Shown here: positions 1 to 7,927 of the stretch, one piece after another
How the letters are laid out: each line of letters starts with the position of its first letter
Numbering within the stretch: the stretch's first letter is position 1
Assembly: GCF_000685295.1 (NCBI RefSeq)
Contig: NZ_ARYL01000011.1
Span: forward strand, 1 to 64,000
Length of the DNA stretch: 64,000 nt
Source of the DNA: Hyphomonas oceanitis SCH89
GTDB lineage: Bacteria; Pseudomonadota; Alphaproteobacteria; Caulobacterales; Hyphomonadaceae
Reading direction: 5' to 3'
Notes under the pieces: generated by a model
Told to the model about the DNA's origin: nothing
Databases searched by the model: none
Seen by the model: the letters and a program-made list of their open reading frames with translations, nothing else
Made by a program: the position numbers and the translations under genes

Positions 1-66
1 GTCAGTTACACCACGCGCTGGGACACGATCTCGGCGATACTCATCGGCGCCAAATCCTTTGGCTAA
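1..66 (+). CDS. C-terminal end of an unidentified protein (partial)
   Basis: Frame 1 is open from the window edge and ends in TAA after 21 codons. The residues end in AILIGAKSFG. The GC-rich codon use matches the rest of the genome, and the composition turns AT-rich right after the stop. The fragment is too short to assign to a family, so I give no function. It could be a chance open frame, but the change of composition at the stop favours a real gene end. Confidence 0.4.
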   Translation, partial: VSYTTRWDTISAILIGAKSFG

Positions 67-322
67 CTGCAATTTCTCAGACTCGGAAATGCCGCGTATG
101 CTCTATCGTGGCGATCCCTACATCCTGTATATTCTACTCCTGCTTGGAAGATGAAGTCTGGGGAAAACCTGTTAAGCATTCCTTGCAGAGCCCTGGTCCT
201 AGCACTGTGCATAATGTGCAAACGATTGTTAAATTTCCGTCTCTAAACTATGTCGGATATAGTACGAATACACCAAAAAGGCAGTTTAGATTCTGACCCT
301 TTGACCGACGCTAGGCCAAAAG
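67..322. other. AT-rich intergenic region before phyR
   Basis: This stretch is clearly richer in A+T than its surroundings. It holds no convincing gene: the 62-codon frame at 108-296 has unusual codon use and no recognisable family. I looked for a GGAAC-N16/17-CGTT stress promoter ahead of phyR and found none. phyR is often beside nepR and ecfG in this class, and neither is visible here. Confidence 0.5.
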
Positions 323-1063
323 ATGCTCTCCGACCTGATTGAGTCCGAACTCCCTTTCCTCCGACGTTATGCGCGTGCTGTTGTCGGCTCTCAGGAGGTC
401 GGCGATCAGCTTGTTTCGACCATGATGGAGCTCCATCTGCTCCCGCAGGTTGCTTCGGGCGATACCGACTTTAACCGCACCCGGCTTTACAAGAGTCTGG
501 ACGAAGTCCTTGCCGAGCCGCGCGAGGCCTCTCCACCTGACGACATACTCGTGAAATTGGGCGCACTGGAGCGGCGGGCCCTCCTGTTGGCCTCCGTCGA
601 AGCTTTCCCGGTGGATGATATCGCCCTGATTCTCGGCATATCCGACACCGAAGTCGAAACTGCCCTGAGCAATGCAGAAGCTGCGCTCATGGAAGCCCTC
701 ACCACCCGCGTCTTCATCATCGAGGATGAAGCCATGATCGCGGCCCATCTGTCGGAAATTGTAGCGTCGCTCGGGCATGCCACCGTCGCGGTTGCCACGA
801 CCCATGCTGACGCGGTGGAAATGGCCAGCCAGGAAGAGTTCGGCCTGATCCTGGCTGACATAAGGCTGGCGGATGGATCCTCAGGAATCGATGCTGTCAA
901 TGACATCCGCAAGACATGGAATGGCCCGGTCATTTTCATCACGGCTTATCCGGAAGCTCTGCTGACCGGCGAAGGGCAGGAACCTGTCTTCCTGATCCCC
1001 AAGCCATTCCGCGTGGACCTGGTGAAGGCCGTCATCAGCCAGGCCCTGATCGGCCGGCACTGA
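323..1063 (+). CDS. phyR: PhyR, general stress response anti-anti-sigma regulator
   Basis: The first ~125 residues are a sigma-factor-like (EcfG-mimic) domain, containing FLRRYARA near residue 12 and a region-4-like helix pair around 85-120. Residues ~128-246 are a response-regulator receiver with acidic residues E134/D135, phospho-acceptor D179, T207 and K227. This order is diagnostic of PhyR. In the known pathway, phosphorylated PhyR binds the anti-sigma factor NepR and frees sigma EcfG, switching on the alphaproteobacterial general stress regulon. nepR and ecfG are not in the window. Four exact EcfG-type promoters elsewhere in the window (ahead of the SDR, otsA, fasciclin and cls genes) fit a functional system. 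The start has only a weak ribosome site, but the length (246 aa) is close to normal. Confidence 0.93.
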   Translation: MLSDLIESELPFLRRYARAVVGSQEVGDQLVSTMMELHLLPQVASGDTDFNRTRLYKSLDEVLAEPREASPPDDILVKLGALERRALLLASVEAFPVDDIALILGISDTEVETALSNAEAALMEALTTRVFIIEDEAMIAAHLSEIVASLGHATVAVATTHADAVEMASQEEFGLILADIRLADGSSGIDAVNDIRKTWNGPVIFITAYPEALLTGEGQEPVFLIPKPFRVDLVKAVISQALIGRH

Positions 1064-1102
1064 CACCCACCTGATCGCATCCTGTAATGGCCTCTCTTGC
1101 AC

Positions 1103-1128
1103 AAACCGTTCTGCAAATGGAACGGTTT
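1103..1128. repeat. 9-bp inverted repeat between phyR and the PilZ gene
   Basis: AAACCGTTC and GAACGGTTT form a perfect 9-bp inverted repeat around an 8-base loop. There is no T-run after it, so it is not a typical intrinsic terminator. It could be an operator, or a weak terminator for phyR. Confidence 0.45.
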
Positions 1129-1142
1129 CAGCCTCCTCCGTA
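1119..1142 (+). promoter_or_regulatory. Imperfect EcfG-like promoter ahead of the PilZ gene
   Basis: GGAAC is followed after 15 bases by CGTA. The accepted consensus is GGAAC, 16 or 17 bases, then CGTT, so this is one base short with one mismatch. It points toward the PilZ gene, and its left element overlaps the right arm of the inverted repeat. I rate it well below the four exact sites in this window. Confidence 0.22.
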
Positions 1143-1179
1143 TAGAGTCGCTGCCAGACACGGCGGAAGGAGGTATGCC

Positions 1180-1500
1180 ATGATCGTCTTGAAAAAGCTC
1201 GCGGATGAACGCGGCGCGTCGCCGGAGAACCGCCGCTATACGCGCACGAAAATGACCCGCACCGGCTCGATCTGGAGCCTTGACCAGCGGCTCATCACCC
1301 GTGCGAGCATGGTCGACATGTCAGCCGCAGGCGCCTGCCTCGAGCTCGCGTCGCCAAAGCCTCTCCCGCCCCGGTTTACCGTTCGCCTCGAAAGCAGGTC
1401 TGGCCAGAAAGTGCATATGGTCCATTGCGAACTCGTGTGGCAGCACGAGGCGATGGCCGGCATCCTCTTCCGTGAAGCCGGGTCTAAAGCCACTTCATGA
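1180..1500 (+). CDS. PilZ domain protein
   Basis: This is a 106-residue single-domain protein. I chose the ATG that has AGGAGG seven bases upstream over a start 31 codons earlier that has no ribosome site. It carries NRRYTR early on and DMSAAGACLE in the middle, matching the RxxxR and (D/N)xSxxG signatures by which PilZ domains bind cyclic di-GMP. It probably acts as a small c-di-GMP effector or adaptor; its target is unknown. It follows phyR on the same strand, and its end overlaps the convergent sirtuin gene by 17 bases. Confidence 0.8.
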   Translation: MIVLKKLADERGASPENRRYTRTKMTRTGSIWSLDQRLITRASMVDMSAAGACLELASPKPLPPRFTVRLESRSGQKVHMVHCELVWQHEAMAGILFREAGSKATS

Positions 1501-2209
1501 TGTCGTTTGCCCAGCCGGGCACCACATCGCTGGCCTTGCCATAGCGCGCCTCGTCGAAAAACGTCGCGCCGTCCGATGGCTCAAGGTTCAGCTCCAGCGT
1601 CCGCGCCCCGGCGCGCCGCGCCAGCTGCACAAACCCCGCCGCCGGATACACATTCCCGCTGGTCCCGATCGATACGAACAGGTCCGCGCGTGACAGTTCC
1701 ACCTCGATCTCGTCCATATAGAGGGGCATTTCGCCAAACCACACCACATGCGGCCGCATCAGGCCGGTCGCCTCGCAGACGGGGCAGTGCGTCTTGCTGG
1801 TAAGGTCATCGGGCCAGCGCACCACGCTGCCGCACGCCTGACAGCGCACTTTCAGCAGTTCGCCATGCATGTGCAGCACATTCTGGCTGCCGGCGCTCTC
1901 GTGCAAATGGTCGACATTCTGCGTCACCAGCGTGAACCGGCGGCCCGCCGCCTGCAGCGCGGCCTCCAGACGTGCCAGCGCGACATGCGCCGCATTGGGC
2001 TCTGATGTCTTCAGCTGTGCGCGGCGGTCATTGTAGAAGCCCTGCACAAAGTCAGGATTGCGGGCAAAGCCCTCCGGCGTCGCCAGGTCTTCGAGCGGAT
2101 ACTTGGTCCATATGCCATCCACGTCTCGGAATGTGCCGAGCCCGCTTTCTGCGGACACACCGGCCCCGGTAAGCACCACGATACCGCGTGGTGCGTTTGC
2201 ATTGGACAT
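1484..2209 (-). CDS. cobB: NAD-dependent protein deacylase (sirtuin, CobB type)
   Basis: The 241-residue protein has the sirtuin Rossmann signature GAGVSAESGLGTFR at its N terminus. It also has TQNVD, the catalytic HMHGE histidine, and a zinc site made of CQAC and CPVC pairs. The motif FYNDRR contains the Y-x-x-R pair that marks class III sirtuins (E. coli CobB, human SIRT5), which prefer negatively charged acyl groups such as succinyl as well as acetyl. The start is the ATG preceded by GAGG; earlier in-frame codons encode unlikely sequence. It is divergent from the subtilase operon. Confidence 0.92.
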   Translation of the reverse strand: MSNANAPRGIVVLTGAGVSAESGLGTFRDVDGIWTKYPLEDLATPEGFARNPDFVQGFYNDRRAQLKTSEPNAAHVALARLEAALQAAGRRFTLVTQNVDHLHESAGSQNVLHMHGELLKVRCQACGSVVRWPDDLTSKTHCPVCEATGLMRPHVVWFGEMPLYMDEIEVELSRADLFVSIGTSGNVYPAAGFVQLARRAGARTLELNLEPSDGATFFDEARYGKASDVVPGWANDIMKWL

Positions 2210-2230
2210 GTAGTCGGCCTCGTCATAATC

Positions 2231-2245
2231 TAAACACAGGGTTAA
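2231..2245 (-). promoter_or_regulatory. CtrA-like box in the cobB/subtilase divergent region
   Basis: Read on the minus strand the sequence is TTAA, seven bases, TTTA. The CtrA consensus is TTAA-N7-TTAA, so there is one mismatch. It lies in the short gap between two divergent start codons, where a regulator could affect either gene. A single imperfect match can occur by chance. Confidence 0.22.
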
Positions 2246-2293
2246 TGTAGGGGAGCTGGGGTCACGTTGGCAATTGTAAGGGGACATTCTGAC

Positions 2294-4609
2294 ATGCTGC
2301 CTAACCTCACGCGGAAAACCACGCAAATCGCAATTGGTGCTGCCATGGCGAGCCTGCTTGTTCTGGCCGCCTGCGACCAGCAGGGCACAAGGCTCGACCG
2401 GGCCCGGGAGCTGGCTGATGCCACACTCGACCAGATCAGCGGCCGCGCCGTGGTCGAACCCGACGCCGACAAGACGCTGATGACCGCTTCGGTCATGGAC
2501 CGCGCCATTGCCGGAACGCTCGTCAATGACATGGCGGTCGCGTCAGTCGGCGAGAGATCCATGTTCGCCATCGGCTCGATCATTGCCAAGCCGAAGAACA
2601 TCCAGCCCTCCGCCATTGCCGAGGAAGAGGCCTTGATGATGGAGGACGAGGACGTCCTGAGCGACCTTGAGGAAGATTTTGTCGACACCGAGGAAGTGCC
2701 GGCAGGCTCCCCGGCACCTGCGCCGGCGCCCGCCGCGCCGCCTCCGCCTGCTGCGTCAATGGAACTGGCGCAGCCCGCGCGGCTTATGCCGAGGGTGAAG
2801 CTTGACCCGAACGCCCCCGAAGAGTCCCAGCAGCAGATCGCGCAGGCAACGCAGGATCTTGAACGTGCCGCCGCGTCAGAGCCTGTGCCCGTTCCCCGCA
2901 CGCGCAGCCTTGCCCCGCGCGCTCCGTCGTCTGCTGCGCCCGCGCCCACGCGCGAAGTCGCTCGCAAGCTCGCCCGCCGCTCGCTGATCACGGGTGACGC
3001 CATCCGCAAGCAGGAAGATGCCAACTCCGTCATGCTCGACACGCTGTCGAAATACGGCATGGACGGGCAGGTCGCCCTCTCGCGCGAAGGCCAGATGGTT
3101 ATCCAGATCGGCTCTGACGGCGCTGACCCCACGCGCTTCACGCCCGAACAGGTCGCCAATGCCCAGCAGAGCTACCTTGCGGTCGATACGGGCGCAGGCT
3201 GCCCGGAAACAACCGATATGGTAACGGTCCAGTCCAATCCGGCGCTGGCCACCGAATGTATCGTTCAGGACCTGCGGGCCTCCGGCCAGTTCGAATATGT
3301 CGAGAAGGACTACATCTTCGAGAACCAGTTCGTCCGCCATCCTAAGCCGACCGACCCCGGCACCACGCCTTCAACGGGCGGCCAGACACCTGGCAACACC
3401 GGTACCCCGCCTGTCACGATCACTTCTGAAATCACGCCAAATGACCCGCTCTGGAGCCTGCAATGGAATTTCCAGAACCAGGGCGCAGGCGAAGGCAAGT
3501 CTGCCGGCGGTGCCGGCTTCCAGGATTTCTGGACGCGTCAGGCCAATGAGGGCTCCAGCGAAGTCGTTGTTGCCGTGGTCGATACCGGCCTGCAAATGGT
3601 CCACCCTGACATCAAGAACTCGCCCAATGTCGCGGCTGGCTGGGACATGGTCTCCGATCCGCGCATGGGTAATGACGGCAATGGCCGCGACAATGACCCG
3701 AACGATCCGGGCGACATGTGCGACCCCACGGCTCCGCTCGCCGCTGACACGTTCCATGGCACGCATGTGGCTGGCACGATTGGCGCTGCGGCTTCCAATA
3801 ACGGTACCGGCGTTGCCGGCGGCGCCTGGAACGTCAAGATCGTTCCGGTCCGCGCGCTCGGCAAATGCGGCGGTCGCCTCTCCGACATCAACGACGCCAT
3901 CCGCTGGGCTGGCGGCCTGATCCCGGGTGAGGATACCGAAGGCAATGAGGTCTGGAACGAAAATCCGGCCGACATCATCAACCTCTCCATCGGCCTTTTC
4001 GAATTCTGCCCCGCCTCGCTGCAGGATGCGATCGATGCCGTCACCGATCGCGGCGTCATCGTTGTCGCCGCTGCCGGCAATGCCCGCGTTTCGACGCAGT
4101 ATTACGCGCCCGGCGGCTGCCAGAACGTCATCTCGGTTGCGGCCGGTGATGCCCGTGGCCAGATCGCGCCCTATTCGAACTTCGGGCCGAATGTCTCGGT
4201 CATTGCACCGGGCGGCGATCTCACCCGCGACGACAATGGCGATGGCCGCCCTGATGGCGTCCTCTCGACCAAGGCCTCGACCAATTGCTACGATCCGGTC
4301 ACAGGCGAAGGCGTCGACAATTGCTATTATGCCTACGAGCAGGGCACCAGCATGGCCGCCCCGCACGTCGCTGCTGCGCTGGCCCTGCTGAAGGCCCGCC
4401 AGCCTGACGCCACCCCGCAGGAGCTGAAAGCCACGCTGATCGCGGCGCTTGATCCGCGTGAGCCGCTGCAATGCGCCGGGTCCTGCGCCCTCTATCCCGG
4501 CACGACGCCCATTCCGGGCAGCCCGGACATGTGCGCCCGTCCCTGCGGCGGTCTCCTGAACCTCGCCAATGTGCCGGCCCTCAGCACCACCAGCGGAGGT
4601 GCCAACTAG
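2294..4609 (+). CDS. Subtilisin-like serine protease (S8), lipoprotein
   Basis: The signal peptide ends in a lipobox (LVLAAC), so the mature 771-residue protein should be lipid-anchored. Residues ~25-330 hold an acidic/Pro-Ala-rich linker and a propeptide-like region ending in YVEKDY. The catalytic domain has the S8 triad in order: D430 (AVVDTG), H491 (HGTHVAG) and S686 (GTSMAAPH), with the oxyanion Asn in AAAGNAR. I chose the ATG after AAGGGG rather than a TTG nine codons earlier. It is the first of four genes on one strand that meet or overlap, so it should be co-expressed with the propeptide-like protein, a lipoprotein and an M23 peptidase. The substrate is unknown. Confidence 0.92.
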   Translation: MLPNLTRKTTQIAIGAAMASLLVLAACDQQGTRLDRARELADATLDQISGRAVVEPDADKTLMTASVMDRAIAGTLVNDMAVASVGERSMFAIGSIIAKPKNIQPSAIAEEEALMMEDEDVLSDLEEDFVDTEEVPAGSPAPAPAPAAPPPPAASMELAQPARLMPRVKLDPNAPEESQQQIAQATQDLERAAASEPVPVPRTRSLAPRAPSSAAPAPTREVARKLARRSLITGDAIRKQEDANSVMLDTLSKYGMDGQVALSREGQMVIQIGSDGADPTRFTPEQVANAQQSYLAVDTGAGCPETTDMVTVQSNPALATECIVQDLRASGQFEYVEKDYIFENQFVRHPKPTDPGTTPSTGGQTPGNTGTPPVTITSEITPNDPLWSLQWNFQNQGAGEGKSAGGAGFQDFWTRQANEGSSEVVVAVVDTGLQMVHPDIKNSPNVAAGWDMVSDPRMGNDGNGRDNDPNDPGDMCDPTAPLAADTFHGTHVAGTIGAAASNNGTGVAGGAWNVKIVPVRALGKCGGRLSDINDAIRWAGGLIPGEDTEGNEVWNENPADIINLSIGLFEFCPASLQDAIDAVTDRGVIVVAAAGNARVSTQYYAPGGCQNVISVAAGDARGQIAPYSNFGPNVSVIAPGGDLTRDDNGDGRPDGVLSTKASTNCYDPVTGEGVDNCYYAYEQGTSMAAPHVAAALALLKARQPDATPQELKATLIAALDPREPLQCAGSCALYPGTTPIPGSPDMCARPCGGLLNLANVPALSTTSGGAN

Positions 4610-4611
4610 GC

Positions 4612-5232
4612 ATGGCCGGTTTCCGCACGCCTTTCCATCTCGGCGGCCCGCTCGGGCTGGCAGGCCTCGCCACGCTTGCGGGCGCGACGGGCCTGTTTGT
4701 GCTGGCCGGCTCGCCGGAAGACAGGGACGAACCAGCCGTGCCGCTGTCAGGCATGTCAGAGCGCGAGTCCGGTTCGCAGGTTGATGCCCGTGTCAACCGG
4801 GACGAGAGTCCGCTGGTCGGCGCCCTGCCGGAAGACATTGTGCCGGATGAAGTGCCGACCGAGCCGCCGCTCGTGCGGCCCGAACAGGCCCCGCCTGCGG
4901 TCATCACGGCCCAGGCAAAGGGCGCGGAAGTCACCTTCATTGTCCGCATCAAGGGCGCGCCGGAAATCGATTCCATTGCCCGCCTCTACAAGAAAGATCC
5001 GGCCGCCGCCCAGCAGACCTATGCCGATTATGTGGACCGCACGCCCCAACTGGCGGATTTCGCCCTCGTCGGCGCCAGCTATTCCGGCGAGATCAAGCTC
5101 GCCTACCAGATGCCGCCCGGCACCGAGCCCACCCGCGCCGCCATCAGCGATGTACAGAAAAAGATCATGTCCGTTGACGGGGTGGCCTATGCTGACCCCG
5201 ACTATGTCGCCCATCCCGGAGAGAAAAACTGA
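4612..5232 (+). CDS. Membrane-anchored protein with I9/propeptide-like C-terminal domain
   Basis: The 206-residue protein has one N-terminal hydrophobic segment (about residues 8-32), an acidic/Pro linker, and a folded region from ~100 to the end. It finishes in VDGVAYADPDYVAHP, which resembles the end of subtilisin propeptides and I9 inhibitors (compare YVEKDY in the neighbouring protease). It starts two bases after the protease stop and shares one base with the next gene. My inference is that it is a free intramolecular-chaperone-like partner or inhibitor of the upstream S8 protease. The similarity is short, so the domain call is tentative. Confidence 0.6.
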   Translation: MAGFRTPFHLGGPLGLAGLATLAGATGLFVLAGSPEDRDEPAVPLSGMSERESGSQVDARVNRDESPLVGALPEDIVPDEVPTEPPLVRPEQAPPAVITAQAKGAEVTFIVRIKGAPEIDSIARLYKKDPAAAQQTYADYVDRTPQLADFALVGASYSGEIKLAYQMPPGTEPTRAAISDVQKKIMSVDGVAYADPDYVAHPGEKN

Positions 5233-5852
5233 TGATGACCACAAAGCATTTTCTGGCCTTCGCGGCGATAGGGGCCCTGACACTGTCAGCCTGTGACCGG
5301 ATCAAGGCGCCCGAACAGCCCGCTGCGCCTGCCGCCACCGAAACCCCGGCCGAGCCCGACCTGCCCGTCCGTCCTGAAGCGGTCGAAAGCACGGCCGGTA
5401 TCGACTGGGAAGCCGCCCGCCGCGACATGGCCTCGGTGCCCAGCGAGGAACGCGGCGAAGGCGCCTTTCAGGTCCAGTCCGGCGCATCCGCCCCGCCTGT
5501 GCCCGTCCTCCTCCCCACCGGCATCGTTGTGCCCCAGTCAGCCGAGGGCGGCGTGAAATTCATGCCCATGAGCGATGGCTATTTCGCCACCTATCCCGGC
5601 GTCGACTATGACATCGTGGTCAACGGCACCAATGAAGTCATCGGCGCGCGCGATGCCGGCGACACATCCGCCGATACCGAGCCGAGCTATCTGGCCACCG
5701 CCTCCGGCGCGCAGGTCGCCTTCTCGCGCTATGGCGCCGACTATCTCATCGAATTCGAATGCAAGAATGCAACGGGTGAAGACCCTGAATGCATCGGAGA
5801 GGACGAGGCGCTCGAAATCGCCCGTAAACTGGTCATCGCGGGGACACGCTGA
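5232..5852 (+). CDS. Lipoprotein of the subtilase/M23 operon, function unknown
   Basis: The signal peptide ends in LTLSAC, followed by a Pro/Ala/Glu-rich linker and a region from ~75 to 206 that I do not recognise. It overlaps the preceding stop codon by one base, and its own stop overlaps the start of the next gene. This tight coupling suggests a joint role in the cell envelope with the protease and the M23 protein. No catalytic motif is visible. Confidence 0.75.
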   Translation: MMTTKHFLAFAAIGALTLSACDRIKAPEQPAAPAATETPAEPDLPVRPEAVESTAGIDWEAARRDMASVPSEERGEGAFQVQSGASAPPVPVLLPTGIVVPQSAEGGVKFMPMSDGYFATYPGVDYDIVVNGTNEVIGARDAGDTSADTEPSYLATASGAQVAFSRYGADYLIEFECKNATGEDPECIGEDEALEIARKLVIAGTR

Positions 5853-7096
5853 TGCAGAAGACTGTTGCGTACGTTCTGGCCGCATTGGCCGTCACCGGCC
5901 TGGCCGGCTGTGACTTCATCCGCTTCCCGGGCGATGGCGGCCCGCCGCCGTCCACGCCTGAGCCCGGCCCGGCCATTCCGCCCGGCGCGCCCGGTCCACC
6001 GCCTCCCGGCACACCGGTCGAAAACCCCTATGGCGAAACGCCGGTCGATCCTGCGGAGCCAACCGATGGCAGCGAGACACCGACCGATCCTGAAACGGAT
6101 ACACCGGCCACCGACCCCGTCTCCGGCGAGGACACTGTCACGCCCCCCGACACCAGCGCCGAGGTGCCAACCGAAACACCTCCGACTGACACGGACGTGA
6201 CACCCGAAACCCCTGCCGAAACCGACACGCCGGCCACAGATACCCCGGGAACGGACTCCGAAGTCCCCGGAACGGACACGGAAGCCCCCGTCGATACACC
6301 GGAAGATACCGTAACGCCCCCCGAAGACGCGGCTGAAACACCCACGGAACCCGTCACACCGCCCGTCGAACCGGCCTTCAGCTACCATGCCCCCGGCGCG
6401 CTTCTGCCGGGTTCAGGGCAGGGTGACATCGACCAGATCGTCCACGCGCCCGGCATTGTTTTCCCTGTAAAATCAGCGCCCGCCTACCTCCAGTCCCAGG
6501 TCTTCACCTTCGGCGGCGGCATCGGCGGCGGCGACCAGTGCGACCCGCGCAACTTCGCCTATCCATGGCGCGACAATTTCTGCGAAACCCGCAGCGCCAA
6601 CAGGGGATCGCCCTTCTGCCCGGCCCAGAAAATCCACCAGGGCCAGGACATCCGCGTCGGCACACCGGAGCAATGCAACACGATGCGCCGCACCGCCAAG
6701 GCTGACCGCGCGCTGCAGGAAGTCGTCGCCACCGAAGATGGCGTCATCTCCAATGTCGGCTCCTATTCGATCAGCCTGCGCGCCGGTGGCCGTATCTACA
6801 AATACCTCCACCTCAACATGGCCAAGCTCAAGGTAAAGACCGGCGACACCGTCACCGCCGGCCAGCCGCTCGGCTATGTTTCGAATGATTTTGGCGGCTC
6901 GGCCACCACGTTCCATCTCCATTTCGAAATCGTACAGAACATGGCCGATCAGGGCTGGGTCTATGTCCCGCCCTATCTGTCACTGGTCGAGGCCTATGAA
7001 CGGCGCGAGAATGGTCCCGGCGAGGAAGTCGAACAGAATGTCGCCGTCGCCACAGCGCCGTTTGTCATTCCCGAAGGCTATGTCATCACCGAATAG
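5852..7096 (+). CDS. M23 (LytM) peptidase lipoprotein with long Pro/Thr linker
   Basis: The signal peptide ends in a lipobox (VTGLAGC). Residues ~30-175 are a low-complexity Pro/Thr/Glu/Asp linker rich in DTP- and ETP-type units. The C-terminal half is an M23 domain with the metal ligands H262 and D266 (IHQGQD) and H357 in HLHFE, plus a conserved YLHL strand. Members of this family cut peptidoglycan cross-links. All ligands are present, so it is probably active rather than an EnvC-like activator. It is the last gene of the four-gene operon, and the linker could let it reach the wall from the membrane. Confidence 0.88.
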   Translation: MQKTVAYVLAALAVTGLAGCDFIRFPGDGGPPPSTPEPGPAIPPGAPGPPPPGTPVENPYGETPVDPAEPTDGSETPTDPETDTPATDPVSGEDTVTPPDTSAEVPTETPPTDTDVTPETPAETDTPATDTPGTDSEVPGTDTEAPVDTPEDTVTPPEDAAETPTEPVTPPVEPAFSYHAPGALLPGSGQGDIDQIVHAPGIVFPVKSAPAYLQSQVFTFGGGIGGGDQCDPRNFAYPWRDNFCETRSANRGSPFCPAQKIHQGQDIRVGTPEQCNTMRRTAKADRALQEVVATEDGVISNVGSYSISLRAGGRIYKYLHLNMAKLKVKTGDTVTAGQPLGYVSNDFGGSATTFHLHFEIVQNMADQGWVYVPPYLSLVEAYERRENGPGEEVEQNVAVATAPFVIPEGYVITE

Positions 7097-7098
7097 GG

Positions 7099-7632
7099 TC
7101 AGGCGGGCTTGAAGCTCAGCGCCACGCCATTATTGCACCAGCGCAGGCCGGTGGGGGCCGGGCCATCCTTGAACACATGGCCCTGATGGCCAAGGCAGCG
7201 GGCGCAATGATATTCCGTGCGCGTGTAGATCAGCTTGCGGTCAACGCTTGTCGCAACAGCGCCCGGCAGCACATCGAAAAAGCTCGGCCAGCCTGTGCCG
7301 CTGTCGAACTTCTTGTCCGATGAAAACAGCGGCAGGTCGCACCCTGCACAATGATAAATGCCTTCGCGCTTCTCGTGCTCCAGCGGCGAGGTAAACGCGC
7401 GTTCGGTGTTCGCCTTGCGGAGCACGCCAAAAGCGGCTGGAGACAGGCGCTCGTGCCACTGGTCCTCGGTCAGGTCACGCCATTCATTGCCGACATACTT
7501 GTCGCGGTCGGCGGCGGCTTCAGGTGGCTTCTTGTCCGCCCCGGCAGACGAACAGGCAGCAACCGCAAGGGCGGCAGAGCCTGACAGCAACAGGGCGCGG
7601 CGGGAGAGGAGTGAATGGGTCATGTGTTTCAT
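7099..7632 (-). CDS. msrB: Exported peptide-methionine (R)-sulfoxide reductase MsrB
   Basis: The N terminus carries SRRALLLSG followed by a hydrophobic stretch and AVAAC, which looks like a Tat-type lipoprotein signal. The catalytic domain has the two zinc CxxC pairs (CAGC and CARC), the GTGWPSF motif and the catalytic Cys in RWCNN, where many relatives have RYCIN. It should reduce the R epimer of oxidised methionine in envelope proteins. A second Met three codons further in is also a possible start. The gene begins inside the 3' end of the upstream DUF2164 frame. Confidence 0.88.
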   Translation of the reverse strand: MKHMTHSLLSRRALLLSGSAALAVAACSSAGADKKPPEAAADRDKYVGNEWRDLTEDQWHERLSPAAFGVLRKANTERAFTSPLEHEKREGIYHCAGCDLPLFSSDKKFDSGTGWPSFFDVLPGAVATSVDRKLIYTRTEYHCARCLGHQGHVFKDGPAPTGLRWCNNGVALSFKPA

Positions 7633-7687
7633 ACGCACAGATTTAGTCGCCGGTTCAGACACGCAACACACACAAGGCCGTGAGGGC

Positions 7688-7927
7688 CTAAACGCCGCCA
7701 TCCACCCAGACTTCGCCATCAAGGTCGTCCAGCTTGCCCTGAAGGTGTGCCCGCACATCCTGCACGGCCTGATTATACACTGCCGGCCCCATCGTCTTCA
7801 GCATCAGGTCGACAATCTCGCCCGCCCGGAAATCACTCAGCGTTTCGTCAAAGGCCACGCTGAACGTCTTCTGCACTTCGCGGCACAGCGCCTCGCGGCG
7901 TTCGGGCGTCAGCGTGATCTCTTTCAT
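7688..7927 (-). CDS. DUF2164 family protein
   Basis: This 79-residue protein has the family pattern of an N-terminal LTPERREAL helix and a C-terminal GPAVYNQAVQD motif. Function is unknown. It overlaps the stop of the upstream prephenate dehydrogenase gene by four bases (ATGA) and is probably translated with it. Confidence 0.8.
   Translation of the reverse strand: MKEITLTPERREALCREVQKTFSVAFDETLSDFRAGEIVDLMLKTMGPAVYNQAVQDVRAHLQGKLDDLDGEVWVDGGV

Noticed and set aside
108-296. 62-codon frame in the AT-rich region before phyR
   Set aside because: No family match, atypical codon use and no ribosome site; treated as intergenic.
3371-4471. 366-codon minus-strand frame inside the subtilase gene
   Set aside because: The plus frame carries the full S8 triad; the long antisense opening is expected at this GC content.
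5741-6388. Gly/Arg-rich 215-codon frame on the minus strand
   Set aside because: Antisense of the Pro/Thr linker of the M23 protein; the low-complexity composition is a shadow of that repeat.
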